Assembly: GCF_003100395.1 (NCBI RefSeq)
Contig: NZ_CP029210.1
Coordinates: 3,348,001-3,412,000 of the forward strand
DNA: 64,000 nucleotides
Reading direction: 5' to 3'
From: Aquabacterium olei
GTDB taxonomy: Bacteria; Pseudomonadota; Gammaproteobacteria; Burkholderiales; Burkholderiaceae_C
This document shows, piece after piece, positions 55,114-64,000 of the stretch. The notes beneath the pieces were generated by a model. The model was not told the origin of the DNA and did no database searches. It saw only the letters and a program-made list of their open reading frames with translations. How positions within the stretch are numbered: the first letter of the stretch is position 1; every line of letters starts with the position of its first letter. The translations under genes were made by a program, and so were the position numbers.

Positions 55114-57621
55114 GTGTCCCGCATCCACCGAACCCCCGCCCTTCCTCACTGCTCGCCGATCGCCCTGGCCGTGGCCCTGCTGGGCCTGACCGCGATGGCC
55201 AGCCCGGCTCACGCCCAGGCCTCTGACGCGCCCGGCACGGCCGCACCGGCGTCGGCCGCCACAACGGGTGCCTCGCGGCTCAGCTTCTCGCTGCCGGCCC
55301 CCGCCGGGCCGCACAACGGCAAGCTGCCCCTCTTCTTCGAAGCCGACACGCTGGAGGGCGAAGCCGACCGCCGCACCCGTGCCACCGGCTCGGTGCGCCT
55401 GCGTCAGGGCGACCTCACGGTGCGGGCCGACGAGCTGGTGCACACCCAGCCCGACAACACCGCCCGCGCCGCGGGGCATGTGCGGATCACCCGCAACGGC
55501 AACGTCTTCAGCGGCCCCGAGCTGACGCTGCAGCTCGACACGCTGGAAGGCGAGTTCATCCGGCCGCAGTACTGGTTTGCGCGCACGCAGGCCGGGGGCC
55601 AGGCCACGCTGATCGAGTTCCTCGGCGAGAACCGCCTGCGCGCCCACCACACCAGCTACAGCAGCTGCACCCCCGAGAACACCGCCGACGGCACGCCGGC
55701 CGAACCCGACTGGTCGCTGCGCACCTCGCGCGTCGACATGGACTTCGATGCCAACGAGGGCCGCGCCGAGAACGCGGTGATCCGCTTCAAGGGCGTGCCC
55801 ATCCTGGCGGCACCGGTGCTCACCTTCCCGCTGACCGAGGCGCGCAAATCGGGCTGGCTGCCGCCCAGCATCGACTACGACACGCGCAACGGCCTTGGCA
55901 TCGCCGAGCCCTATTACTGGAACATCGCGCCCAACATGGACGCGACGCTCACGCCTACCTTCTCCAGCCGGCGCGGCATGGGCCTGGGCGGCGAGTTCCG
56001 CTATCTGTCGCAGTACGAGCGGGCCTCGCTCAATGCCTTCGGCCTGCCCGGCGACCGCGTGACGGATCGCGACCGCGGCATGGTGAACCTGCGCATGCTC
56101 GGCAGCCGGGCCTCGGCCGATGGGCTGGCGCTCACCAGCTACGACCTGCGCTGGCGGCGCGTCTCGGACGACGATTACTGGAAGGACTTCTCGCGCTACC
56201 TGCCCACGATCACGCCGCGCCTGTACGACAGCCACGCGTCGGTCGAGCGCCAGCTCAATGCCCGAGACTGGGGCCTGGGCAACAGCCAGACCGCGCTGTT
56301 TGCCAGCACGCAGCGCTGGCAGGTGCTGCGCGACACCTCGCTGACGGCCGACCCGCTGCTCAGCGCGATCGAATCCCCGTACAACCGCAACCGTGCCGGC
56401 GTCCGCAGCCGCTCGGTGGCCGAGAGCGGCCTCACCTGGCGCGTCAAGGGCCAGGTCGACCAGTTCTCGCACCCGGACGAAACCCGCCAGTCGGGCACGC
56501 GGAGCAACTTGACCGGCGCGGTCGAGCAGACCTTCTCGCTGGGCGGCCTGCGCCTGACCCCCCGCCTGAGCCTGGACAACACCCGCTATCAGCTGGACCA
56601 GACCCTGAGTTCGGGCAGCCGCAGCGTCTCCCGCACGCTGCCCACGTTCAGCGTCGAGGCCGGCTTCACGATGGAGCGGCCGGTGACGATGTTCAACCGC
56701 GCGCTCACGCAGACGCTCGAGCCCCGCATCCAGTACGTGCGCACGCCGTACAAGGACCAGAGCATGCTGCCGCTGTTCGACACGGCGCCGCGTGACTTCA
56801 ACCAGTACGCCATCTACAGCGAGAACGCCTACACCGGCGTCGACCGCATCTCGGACGCCAACCAGGTGACGGTGGGCCTCACCTCGCGCCTGTTCGACCA
56901 GGCCACCGGCGCCGAAGCGCTGCGCCTGGGCGTGATCCAGAAGGTGTTGCTGGCCGACCAGAAGATCAACCCGACAGGCGACGGCCCCATCACCGACCGG
57001 CTGTCCGACCTGCTGCTGCTGGCGTCCACGTCGGTGATCCCGAACTGGTACCTCGACAACGTGCTGCAGCTCAACGCGCAGTCGCACGAAGCCGAGCGCG
57101 CCACCATCGGCATGCGCTACTCGCCCGGCGGATATCGCACGGTGAGTGCCATCTACCGCTACGCCCGCGAGCGCACCAACCAGGTGGACGTCGGCTGGCA
57201 GTGGCCCATTGCCGGCCGCAAGCCTTCGGTCAACCAGATGCGCGCCCAGGCCTCGTCGCCCGACCAGATCAGCCTGAACGGCCAGCCCGCCGTGAGCAGC
57301 TCGGCCTGCGGCGACGGCGGCACCTGGTACAGCGTCGGCCGCTTCAACTACAACATGCGCGACGGTCGCATGGCCAACAGCCTGCTGGGCGTCGAATACG
57401 ACGCCGGTTGCTGGATCACCCGCGTCGTGGCCGAGCGCACCACGGTGGGCACCACCTCGAGCCGCCGCATCATGTTCCAGCTGGAACTGGTCGGTCTGTC
57501 GCGCATCGGCTCGAACCCCTTGAGCACGCTGAGGGACAATATCCCCGGCTACCGCCTGCTGCGTCAGGACGACAGCGTCCTGTCGGCCCCCGCCTCCCAG
57601 CCTTTCCCTTCCGATGACTGA
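55114..57621 (+). CDS. lptD: LPS-assembly outer-membrane protein LptD
   Basis: 835 residues from a GTG start; signal peptide ending near AHAQA. Residues about 70-190 form the OstA/LptA-like periplasmic domain (FFEADTLEGEADRRTRATGSVRLRQGDLTVRADELVH), followed by the C-terminal beta-barrel. With LptE it inserts lipopolysaccharide into the outer leaflet. Mature Cys residues are at 185, 732 and 766; the adjacent Cys pair of E. coli LptD is absent. It overlaps surA by 8 bp. Confidence 0.96.
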   Translation: MSRIHRTPALPHCSPIALAVALLGLTAMASPAHAQASDAPGTAAPASAATTGASRLSFSLPAPAGPHNGKLPLFFEADTLEGEADRRTRATGSVRLRQGDLTVRADELVHTQPDNTARAAGHVRITRNGNVFSGPELTLQLDTLEGEFIRPQYWFARTQAGGQATLIEFLGENRLRAHHTSYSSCTPENTADGTPAEPDWSLRTSRVDMDFDANEGRAENAVIRFKGVPILAAPVLTFPLTEARKSGWLPPSIDYDTRNGLGIAEPYYWNIAPNMDATLTPTFSSRRGMGLGGEFRYLSQYERASLNAFGLPGDRVTDRDRGMVNLRMLGSRASADGLALTSYDLRWRRVSDDDYWKDFSRYLPTITPRLYDSHASVERQLNARDWGLGNSQTALFASTQRWQVLRDTSLTADPLLSAIESPYNRNRAGVRSRSVAESGLTWRVKGQVDQFSHPDETRQSGTRSNLTGAVEQTFSLGGLRLTPRLSLDNTRYQLDQTLSSGSRSVSRTLPTFSVEAGFTMERPVTMFNRALTQTLEPRIQYVRTPYKDQSMLPLFDTAPRDFNQYAIYSENAYTGVDRISDANQVTVGLTSRLFDQATGAEALRLGVIQKVLLADQKINPTGDGPITDRLSDLLLLASTSVIPNWYLDNVLQLNAQSHEAERATIGMRYSPGGYRTVSAIYRYARERTNQVDVGWQWPIAGRKPSVNQMRAQASSPDQISLNGQPAVSSSACGDGGTWYSVGRFNYNMRDGRMANSLLGVEYDAGCWITRVVAERTTVGTTSSRRIMFQLELVGLSRIGSNPLSTLRDNIPGYRLLRQDDSVLSAPASQPFPSDD

Positions 57622-59020
57622 CCACCGCCCCTCGATGTCTCATACGACCGCCCTGCGCGCGGTGGCCCGCGGCGTCTGCCTCAGCCTGCTGGTGAGCGCG
57701 CTGTCTCCCGCCCTGGCCCAGTTCCGGCGTGACGCCCCGGCCGTTTCGCCGCGCATTCCGGCCAACGCCGGTCTGAGCACCGAGCTCAGCCTGGCCGGCA
57801 AGCCGACCACGGCCGACTACATCATTGCCGTCGTCAACAACGAGCTGGTGACCTACACCGACGTGGACAAGCGGGTGGCGCGCCTGCAGGCCACCGTGCA
57901 GCGTGGTCAGCAACTGCCGCCGGCCGACGAGCTGCGCCGCCAGGTGCTGGACGCGCTCATTGACGAGAAGGCCCAGCTGGCGCACGCCAAGACGCTGGGC
58001 ATCGACGTGGGCGACGCCGAGATCGACGCCACGATCGAGAGCATCGCGATGCAGAACCAGATGACGCGCGCCGAGCTCAAGCGCCGCATGGAAGCCGATG
58101 GCCTCGATTTCCAGCGCTACCGCACCAGCCTGCGCGAGCAGATCCTGCTGCAGCGGGTGCGCGAGCGCGAAGTGGGCGCCCGCATCCGCATCAGCGACGA
58201 CGAGGTCACCGCCTTCCTGCAGAGCGAGCCGGCCAGCCAGGCCGAAACCGCGCTGAACCTGGCCCACATCCTGATCGCCGTGCCCGAGGGCGCCACGCCG
58301 GAACAGGTGCGCACCCTGCAGGCCAAGGCCCAGGGGCTGCGCGACCGGGCCGCCCAGGGCGCCAACTTCAGCGAGCTGGCCAAGACCCAGTCCGACGACC
58401 GCGGCACGCGCGAGCAGGGCGGCAGCTTCGGTCTGCGCGAGGCCAGCCGGCTGCCCGAACTGTTCGTGCAGGCCGCGCAGAACCTGCAGGTCGGTCAGGT
58501 GGCGCCCCTCGTGCGCTCCAACGCTGGCTTCCACGTGATCAAGCTCGTGGCCCGCGAGAACACCGCGCAGGCCACCTACACCGAACAGCGCGCGCGCCAC
58601 ATCCTCCTGCGCAGCAGCCCGCAGCAACCCGCGGGTGACCTGGTCAAGCGCCTGGCCGACATCCGCCGACAGATCACGAGCGGCCAGGGCAGCTTCCCGC
58701 AGATGGCCCGCCAGTACTCCGAGGACGGCAGCGCCGCGCGCGGTGGCGACCTGGGCTGGGCCCCGCCCGGCATGTTCGTGCCCGAGTTCGAGCGCGCACT
58801 CAATGCCCTGCAACCGGGCCAGATCTCGGAGCCGGTGGTCAGCCGCTTCGGCGTTCACCTGATTCAGCTGATCGAACGCCGCGAGGTGCAGCTGACGGAC
58901 GCACAGAAGCGCGAAGCCGCCCGCAACGTGCTGCGCGAGCGCAAGTTCGAGTCCACCTACGAGGAATGGGCGCGCGAGATCCGCGCGGCCGCCTGGATCG
59001 AGATGCGTGATGCGCCCTGA
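57614..59020 (+). CDS. surA: Periplasmic chaperone / peptidyl-prolyl isomerase SurA
   Basis: 468 residues. Signal peptide (about 1-35), a SurA N-terminal domain ([25 protein letters not shown]), and two parvulin domains (about 215-315 starting [12 protein letters not shown], and about 325-425 starting ARHILLRSS). It escorts outer-membrane proteins, including LptD, to BAM. It overlaps lptD and rsmA, so the three are one transcription unit. Confidence 0.95.
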   Translation: MTDHRPSMSHTTALRAVARGVCLSLLVSALSPALAQFRRDAPAVSPRIPANAGLSTELSLAGKPTTADYIIAVVNNELVTYTDVDKRVARLQATVQRGQQLPPADELRRQVLDALIDEKAQLAHAKTLGIDVGDAEIDATIESIAMQNQMTRAELKRRMEADGLDFQRYRTSLREQILLQRVREREVGARIRISDDEVTAFLQSEPASQAETALNLAHILIAVPEGATPEQVRTLQAKAQGLRDRAAQGANFSELAKTQSDDRGTREQGGSFGLREASRLPELFVQAAQNLQVGQVAPLVRSNAGFHVIKLVARENTAQATYTEQRARHILLRSSPQQPAGDLVKRLADIRRQITSGQGSFPQMARQYSEDGSAARGGDLGWAPPGMFVPEFERALNALQPGQISEPVVSRFGVHLIQLIERREVQLTDAQKREAARNVLRERKFESTYEEWAREIRAAAWIEMRDAP

Positions 59021-59846
59021 TCGTCCTGGAAACCGGCGCCCTCAGGGCGGCTCCCCCAAGCGCGCGGTGGCTGGCGGTGGCGGCCATGTGGCCCGCAAGC
59101 GCTTCGGTCAGCACTTCCTGAGCGACAGCGGCGTCATCGACGAGATCGTGCGAGCAATCGACCCGCGGCCTGGTCAGGCTCTGGTCGAGATCGGCCCGGG
59201 TCTGGCGGCGCTGACCAATCCCGTGGTGGAGCGCAGCGGTCAGCTCACGGTGATCGAACTGGACCGCGACCTGGCGGCCCGGCTGCGCAAGCGCCCGGAG
59301 CTGTCGGTCGTCGAGTCCGACGTGCTGAAGGTGGATTTCGCGGCGCTGCAGGCCCAGATCGGCCGCAAGCTGCGCGTGATCGGCAACCTGCCGTACAACA
59401 TCTCCAGCCCCATTCTGTTCCACCTGCTGCCTGTGGCCGACGTGGTGGAGGACCAGCACTTCATGCTGCAGAAGGAAGTGGTCGACCGCATGGTGGCCTC
59501 ACCTGGAAGCAAGGACTACGGGCGCCTGAGCGTGATGCTGCAGTGGCGTTACGACATGGAAAACGTCGTCGATGTGCCGCCGGAAGCCTTCGATCCGCCG
59601 CCGCGGGTGGACTCGGCCGTGGTCCGCATGACGCCGTTTGCAGCCCCCCCGGACATCGATCCGGCGGTGCTGGAGGAACTGGTGGCGGTGGCGTTTTCGC
59701 AGCGCCGCAAGCTGCTGCGCCACACGCTGGGTGCGTGGATCGCGCAACGGGGTCTGGACAGCGGCTTCGACCTGCAGCGCCGTGCCGAGGAGGTGCCGGT
59801 GGCCGACTACCTCTCCCTGGCACAGCAGGCCGTGGCCACGCGCTGA
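59010..59846 (+). CDS. rsmA: 16S rRNA (adenine 1518/1519-N6)-dimethyltransferase
   Basis: 278 residues from the ATG at 59010, overlapping surA by 11 bp; a GTG at 59007 is the alternative. The N-terminal extension ([19 protein letters not shown]) is basic. SAM motif [13 protein letters not shown], and catalytic [27 protein letters not shown] is RsmA/KsgA-typical. It completes lptD-surA-rsmA without the pdxA common in other proteobacteria. Confidence 0.96.
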   Translation: MRPDRPGNRRPQGGSPKRAVAGGGGHVARKRFGQHFLSDSGVIDEIVRAIDPRPGQALVEIGPGLAALTNPVVERSGQLTVIELDRDLAARLRKRPELSVVESDVLKVDFAALQAQIGRKLRVIGNLPYNISSPILFHLLPVADVVEDQHFMLQKEVVDRMVASPGSKDYGRLSVMLQWRYDMENVVDVPPEAFDPPPRVDSAVVRMTPFAAPPDIDPAVLEELVAVAFSQRRKLLRHTLGAWIAQRGLDSGFDLQRRAEEVPVADYLSLAQQAVATR

Positions 59847-59865
59847 GCGCCCCGCAAAGCGAAGT

Positions 59866-60309
59866 TCAGCGCTTGAGGCGGCGACGGCCCAGTGCGCCAG
59901 CCACACCCACCAGCCCCGTCATGGCCAGGGCCAGCGATTCGGGCTCGGGCACCGGCGTGACCGTGTAGGTGCCGCTGAACTGGCCGCCGAAGCTCGCCCC
60001 CTTCACCCAGATGGTGTGCTCACCGGGCAGCACGGGCAAGGCGAACGAGTAGAAATCGTTCGGGGATGCAGGCAGCTCGTCGACCAGGGTGACGCCGTCC
60101 ACGACCACCGAGAAGATGTCGTAGCCGACGCCGTCGATCAGATAGGACGACAGGTTGCCATACAGGGTGCCGGCGTAGTCGACTTCGAAGACCGTCTTGA
60201 CGCTCTTCGACGTGCCGGACAGCGTGCCGTAGACCGGCTCGGCAGCATGGGCCGCGCCAGCCACACACAGTGCGGCCGCGGTGGCAAGGGCAAACAGGGA
60301 ACGCTTCAT
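59866..60309 (-). CDS. PEP-CTERM sorting-signal protein (exported, exosortase substrate)
   Basis: 147 residues from the ATG at 60309, with GGAGG upstream. Signal peptide 1-22 (ATAAALCVAGAAHA). A small beta-rich domain follows (FEVDYAGTLYGNLSSYLIDGVGYDIFSVVVDG). The C-terminus is a PEP-CTERM signal: VPEPE (120-124), a 16-residue hydrophobic helix, and GRRRLKR. FxDxF-like NDFYSFAL is present. Such proteins are cut and released at the surface by exosortase; no exosortase gene is in the window. Confidence 0.88.
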   Translation of the reverse strand: MKRSLFALATAAALCVAGAAHAAEPVYGTLSGTSKSVKTVFEVDYAGTLYGNLSSYLIDGVGYDIFSVVVDGVTLVDELPASPNDFYSFALPVLPGEHTIWVKGASFGGQFSGTYTVTPVPEPESLALAMTGLVGVAGALGRRRLKR

Positions 60310-60529
60310 GGCGGGACCTCCTGAGGTGTTGGGGTGCGGCTCATCACGCATGCGCCGTGCCAGCCCATTCCGGCCTGTTTCGCTTCTTTTGAGCCCGATT
60401 TCACCGCGCCGCTGCACTGAAATCGACACTCCTCGCCCTCTTCCGTGCGGAAACGCACAAATCGGTGTGCATGCCAGGGCATGGCTGCCGCGCCCTCCCT
60501 CTTTCCGTGCATTTCACTAAACTGACCGC

Positions 60530-61759
60530 ATGAGAACCTACCTTGTCGGCGGCGCCGTGCGCGACCGCCTCCTCGGACGCCCCGGCGGCGACCGCGACTG
60601 GGTGGTCATCGGCGCGACCCCGCAGCAGATGACCGCCCTCGGCTTCCGGCCGGTCGGCAAGGACTTCCCCGTCTTCCTGCACCCGACAACGGGCGAGGAA
60701 CACGCGCTGGCCCGCACCGAGCGCAAGAGCGGCCGGGGCTACCACGGCTTCACCGTGTACGCGGCCCCCGAGGTGACGCTGGAGGAGGATCTGGTGCGCC
60801 GTGACCTGACGGTCAACGCCATGGCACAGGACGAGGACGGCACGGTCATCGACCCCCACGGCGGCCAGCGCGACCTCGCCGACCGGGTGCTGCGCCACGT
60901 CTCGCCTGCCTTTGCAGAAGACCCGGTGCGCATCCTGCGCCTGGCCCGCTTCGCCGCACGCTTTGCCGATTTCACCGTGGCCGACGAAACCCTGGCGCTG
61001 ATGCGGCAGATGGTGGACGACGGCGAGGTCGACCACCTCGTGGCCGAGCGGGTCTGGCAGGAGCTGGCGCGCGGCCTGATGGAGGCGCGCCCGTCGCGCA
61101 TGTTCGCCGTGCTGCGTGACTGCGGCGCCCTGGCCCGCCTGCTGCCCGAGCTGGACCGGCTGTGGGGCGTGCCCCAGCGGGCCGACTACCACCCGGAGGT
61201 GGACACCGGCGTGCACGTGATGATGGTGCTCGACATGGCGGCCCGCCTGGGCGCCAGCCTGCCGGTGCGGTACGCCTGCCTCGGCCACGACCTGGGCAAG
61301 GGCACCACGCCGGCCGACATCCTGCCGCGCCATCTGGGCCACGAGGGCCGCAGCGTGCGCCTGCTACGCGACGTGAGTGCGCGCCTGCGCGTGCCCAACG
61401 ACTGCCGCGAGCTGGCCGACGTGGTGGCGCGCGAGCACGGCAATGTGCACCGCAGCGGCGAGTTCGGCCCCGAGGCCGTGCTGCGCCTGCTCGAGCGGTG
61501 CGACGGCCTGCGCAAGCCCGCCCGCTTCCGGGAGCTGCTGCTGGCGTGCGAGTGCGATGCGCGCGGCCGCCTCGGCCTGGACGACTGCCCCTACCCGCAG
61601 GGCCCACGCCTTGCCGCGGCGCTCGACACCGTGCTGGCGGTGGACACGGCATCGGTCTCGGCCGGGGCCCTGGCACGCGGCCTGAAGGGCCCGGCCATCG
61701 GCGACGCGATCACGCAGGCGCGCCTGGCCGCGCTGACGGCCCTCGCCACGGGCCAATGA
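60530..61759 (+). CDS. cca: CCA-adding tRNA nucleotidyltransferase with HD domain
   Basis: 409 residues. Class II nucleotidyltransferase: [20 protein letters not shown] with the metal-binding Asp pair, [15 protein letters not shown], and [18 protein letters not shown]-terminal HD domain ([13 protein letters not shown]) adds phosphatase/phosphodiesterase activity seen in proteobacterial Cca. It makes or repairs tRNA 3' ends, though both tRNA genes here already encode CCA. 220 bp to the divergent PEP-CTERM gene hold no other gene I can see. Confidence 0.95.
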   Translation: MRTYLVGGAVRDRLLGRPGGDRDWVVIGATPQQMTALGFRPVGKDFPVFLHPTTGEEHALARTERKSGRGYHGFTVYAAPEVTLEEDLVRRDLTVNAMAQDEDGTVIDPHGGQRDLADRVLRHVSPAFAEDPVRILRLARFAARFADFTVADETLALMRQMVDDGEVDHLVAERVWQELARGLMEARPSRMFAVLRDCGALARLLPELDRLWGVPQRADYHPEVDTGVHVMMVLDMAARLGASLPVRYACLGHDLGKGTTPADILPRHLGHEGRSVRLLRDVSARLRVPNDCRELADVVAREHGNVHRSGEFGPEAVLRLLERCDGLRKPARFRELLLACECDARGRLGLDDCPYPQGPRLAAALDTVLAVDTASVSAGALARGLKGPAIGDAITQARLAALTALATGQ

Positions 61760-61818
61760 GCCTCACGTGACGGAATACCGCCCCATCCGCACGGTAAACC
61801 GCCAACGTTAAACCCCGG

Positions 61819-61845
61819 TCAAGTCTTGTTCCGCTGCGCCGATAT
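61819..61845 (+). promoter_or_regulatory. Sigma-28 (FliA) flagellar promoter for the chemotaxis receptor
   Basis: TCAAGTCT (61819-61826), exactly 11 bp, then GCCGATAT (61838-61845). Against the sigma-28 consensus TAAAGTTT-N11-GCCGATAA this is 6/8 and 7/8, with the ideal spacer. A start near 61852 would leave about 29 nt before the ATG, with the GGGAG site at 61867-61871 in between. Confidence 0.75.
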
Positions 61846-61880
61846 GCCCGAATAACCAGGGCACCAGGGAGCAAGAAACG

Positions 61881-63434
61881 ATGTTGAGCAAGATGAAACT
61901 GGGAGCGCGGCTGGGGCTCGCGTTCGGCACGACCGCCGTGTTGCTGCTCCTGACGGGCGCCTTCGGCCTGTTCCAGATGGCCCGCCTGCATGGCGACACA
62001 CGTGAGCTGGCCGTCAACTGGCTTCCCAGCGTGCAGGCGCTGAGCGAACTGCGCAACGAGTTCGACGAAGCCCGGCGCGCCAGCTTGCGGCACGTGCTGG
62101 AACCGACCGCGGCCGGCAAGGCCCATCAGTCCACGGTGCTCGCCGACATCTTCGACAAGCGGATCCCGGCGACCCTGGCGCACTACGAAGCCCTGATCTC
62201 GTCCGAGGACGAGCGCCAGCTCACGGCCCAGATCAAGACGCAGCTGGCCGCCTATCGCCGGATCAACAGCCGCCTCATCGGGCTGTCCGATCAGGGGGAT
62301 GCCGCCCTCGCCGACGCCCGTGAACTGGCCATCGGCGAGGCCGGGAGCGCCTACGCGACACTGCTCGGCCTGGTCGCCAAGGACGTGGCGCTGAACAAGC
62401 GCGGCGCCGAGAATTCCTGGGTCACCGCGCAGCACACCTACCAGCTCGCGCTCAACCTGGTGGTGGCCGGCATCGGTCTGCTGGCCATTGTGTGCGGCGT
62501 GCTGGCCTGGCGCATCACCCGTTCGATCACGGTGCCGCTGGCCGAGGCCGTGGCGTTGAGCAAGGCCGTGGCGAAGGGCGACCTGACCCACCATGCACAG
62601 ACGCAGGGCGAAGATGAGGTGGCCGAGCTCGTGCGCTCGATGAACGCGATGACGAGCAACCTGTCGCGCCTGGTGGCCGATGTGCGCCAGGGCACCGACG
62701 CCATCGCGACCGCCTCGACCCAGATCGCCCAGGGCAACGCCGACCTCTCGGCGCGCACGGAGCAGCAGGCCGCCAGCCTGCAGCAGACGGCCGCCTCGAT
62801 GCACCAGATGAACGACACCGTGCGAACCAACTCGGACAACGCCAACCAGGCGAACCAGCTGGTGGCGCAGGCCACCGCCGTGGCCGCGCGCGGTGGCGAG
62901 GACGTGGCCCGGGTGGTGTCCACGATGGCCGCCATCCAGGCGTCGAGCCGGCGCATCGCCGACATCATCTCGGTCATCGACGGCATCGCGTTCCAGACCA
63001 ACATCCTGGCGCTCAATGCCGCCGTGGAAGCCGCACGGGCGGGAGAACAGGGCCGCGGCTTTGCGGTCGTGGCCAGCGAAGTGCGCTCGCTGGCGCAGCG
63101 CTCGGCCAATGCAGCCAGGGAAATCAAGGGCCTGATCACGGACAGCGTCGAGAAGGTCGACGCCGGCAACGAACAGGTCAACAGCGCAGGCCGCACGATC
63201 GAGGAGGTGGTGCTGCAGGTGCGCAAGGTCAACGACCTGATCGCCGAGATCACGTCATCGAGCGTGGAGCAGAGCACCGGCGTGGGGCAGATCAACCAGG
63301 CGGTGGGGCAGCTCGACCAGACGACGCAGCAGAACGCGGCGCTGGTGGAAGAGACATCGGCTGCGGCAGAAAGCCTGCGCAACCAGGCGAGCGCACTGTC
63401 ACGCGCGGTGTCGGTGTTCCGCGTGCAGGGCTGA
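61881..63434 (+). CDS. Methyl-accepting chemotaxis protein
   Basis: 517 residues. Membrane helix 1 (about 10-32), a periplasmic four-helix-bundle sensor (about 33-190), membrane helix 2 (about 191-212), a HAMP domain, and the cytoplasmic signalling hairpin with the conserved tip [38 protein letters not shown]. The C-terminus ends VFRVQG, with no CheR-binding pentapeptide. Ligand unknown. A sigma-28 promoter links it to flagellar gene timing. Confidence 0.93.
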   Translation: MLSKMKLGARLGLAFGTTAVLLLLTGAFGLFQMARLHGDTRELAVNWLPSVQALSELRNEFDEARRASLRHVLEPTAAGKAHQSTVLADIFDKRIPATLAHYEALISSEDERQLTAQIKTQLAAYRRINSRLIGLSDQGDAALADARELAIGEAGSAYATLLGLVAKDVALNKRGAENSWVTAQHTYQLALNLVVAGIGLLAIVCGVLAWRITRSITVPLAEAVALSKAVAKGDLTHHAQTQGEDEVAELVRSMNAMTSNLSRLVADVRQGTDAIATASTQIAQGNADLSARTEQQAASLQQTAASMHQMNDTVRTNSDNANQANQLVAQATAVAARGGEDVARVVSTMAAIQASSRRIADIISVIDGIAFQTNILALNAAVEAARAGEQGRGFAVVASEVRSLAQRSANAAREIKGLITDSVEKVDAGNEQVNSAGRTIEEVVLQVRKVNDLIAEITSSSVEQSTGVGQINQAVGQLDQTTQQNAALVEETSAAAESLRNQASALSRAVSVFRVQG

Positions 63435-63466
63435 CGCCAGAAAAGAAGGGCGGCGGCGAGAACGCC

Positions 63467-63499
63467 AAAAACCCCCCGCGCCCTCACGGGCCCGGGGGG
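63467..63499 (-). terminator. Intrinsic terminator of ftsZ
   Basis: CCCCCCG and CGGGGGG arms (63472-63499) with an inner GCCC/GGGC stem; on the minus strand it is followed by five U residues (63467-63471). It lies about 38 bp after the ftsZ stop, between ftsZ and the chemotaxis gene. Confidence 0.8.
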
Positions 63500-63536
63500 A
63501 TCAACTTCTTGGCAACGGTACGATCAGTGAGGCAAC

Positions 63537-64000
63537 TCAGTCGGCCTGCTTGCGCAGGAAGGCCGGGATCTCGATCTCGTCCATGCCGTTGCTGGCCAGC
63601 GCGTCGACCTTGGCGGCCGCCTGCGTGCGACCCGAACGCCACACGCTCGGGGTGTTGAGGCCGCTGAAGTCGTGGCCGCCGGCGCCACCCAGGCCATGGC
63701 CCTGGGCGTGGCCGACCGGGTGGTTCAGCACGGGAATGTTGTCGGTGCCGGTGCGGGCAAAGGCCTGCGTGGTGGCCGCGCTGTGGACCACGGTCATCGG
63801 CGCCTGGGCACGCTTGCCCGAGCTCAGGCCGGTGGCGATCACGGTGACGCGCAGCTGGTCGCCCAGGCTTTCGTCGTAGGCGGTGCCGTAGATCACGTGG
63901 GCGTCATCGGCCGCATAGCGGCGGATGGTGTTCATCGCGTTGCGCGACTCGGCCAGCTTGAAGCTCGACTTCGACGCGGCGATCAGCACCAGCACGCCAC
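63537..64000 (-). CDS. ftsZ: Cell division protein FtsZ, C-terminal part (cut by window end)
   Basis: About 154 C-terminal residues are visible; the gene continues beyond 64000. The segment LVLIAASKSSFKLAESRNAMNTIRRYAADDAHVIYGTAYDESLGDQLRVTVIATGL is the end of the tubulin-like domain. A variable linker (about 80 residues, Gly/His/Ala-rich) follows, and the last residues DEIEIPAFLRKQAD are the conserved tail peptide that binds FtsA and ZipA. Confidence 0.96.
   Translation of the reverse strand, partial: GVLVLIAASKSSFKLAESRNAMNTIRRYAADDAHVIYGTAYDESLGDQLRVTVIATGLSSGKRAQAPMTVVHSAATTQAFARTGTDNIPVLNHPVGHAQGHGLGGAGGHDFSGLNTPSVWRSGRTQAAAKVDALASNGMDEIEIPAFLRKQAD

Overview
The window is high-GC chromosomal DNA from a beta-proteobacterium of the order Burkholderiales. 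Evidence for this: a BenM/CatM-type regulator with catA-benABCD, a Porin_4 outer-membrane porin, a PEP-CTERM protein, a DUF1840 protein, a divergent rsmI/yraN pair followed by diaA-dolP, and an FtsZ ending in the peptide DEIEIPAFLRKQAD. The PEP-CTERM protein and paired lipases would fit the Leptothrix/Rubrivivax/Ideonella/Aquabacterium group, but genus-level placement is inference. I saw no phage, insertion sequence, plasmid or CRISPR signature; most of the window is core genome.

Layout. 1-8.7 kb: a benzoate/catechol block with the tail of a BenE-like transporter, a BenM/CatM-type LysR regulator, and divergent catA-benA-benB-benC-benD-benK-porin. Together these take up benzoate, dihydroxylate it, rearomatise it to catechol and open the ring to cis,cis-muconate; catB/catC are not here. 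8.7-13 kb: an HU protein with a histone-H1-like tail, a luciferase-like monooxygenase, a FucP-type sugar transporter, and an IclR regulator flanked by two almost identical initiator tRNA genes. 13-22.4 kb (minus strand): the spc and alpha ribosomal clusters from rplN to rplQ including secY and a 37-residue rpmJ, without infA and not joined to the S10 cluster. 22.6-27.2 kb (minus): tldD, a lipase foldase and two tandem lipases about 82% identical in their mature parts.

27.4-30 kb: rsmI diverging from yraN-diaA-dolP with overlapping start codons. 30-34.5 kb: a HIBADH-family reductase, then pilT, a cyclic-nucleotide-binding protein and pilU in one minus-strand run, diverging from yggS. 34.6-38 kb: a NarL-type response regulator and hybrid histidine kinase overlapping each other and proC. 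38-45.6 kb: ubiA and an AcrAB-OprM-type tripartite pump with a divergent AcrR repressor and a recognisable operator. 45.6-52.2 kb: a histidine phosphatase, DUF1840, a YqiA esterase, then rnb-tonB-like-aroE-mtgA. 52.2-59.9 kb: rhlE and amgK (minus), then lptD-surA-rsmA (plus). 59.9-64 kb: a PEP-CTERM protein, cca, a chemotaxis receptor behind a good sigma-28 promoter, and the 3' end of ftsZ cut by the window edge.

Most genes are well-known families. The points most worth a second look are the pilT-cNMP sensor-pilU arrangement, the duplicated lipase sharing one foldase, the twin initiator tRNAs around an IclR gene, several leader hairpins and palindromic operators, the sigma-28 promoter, and genes missing from their usual neighbourhoods (infA, murU, pdxA). 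I did not find a clearly undescribed multi-gene system.
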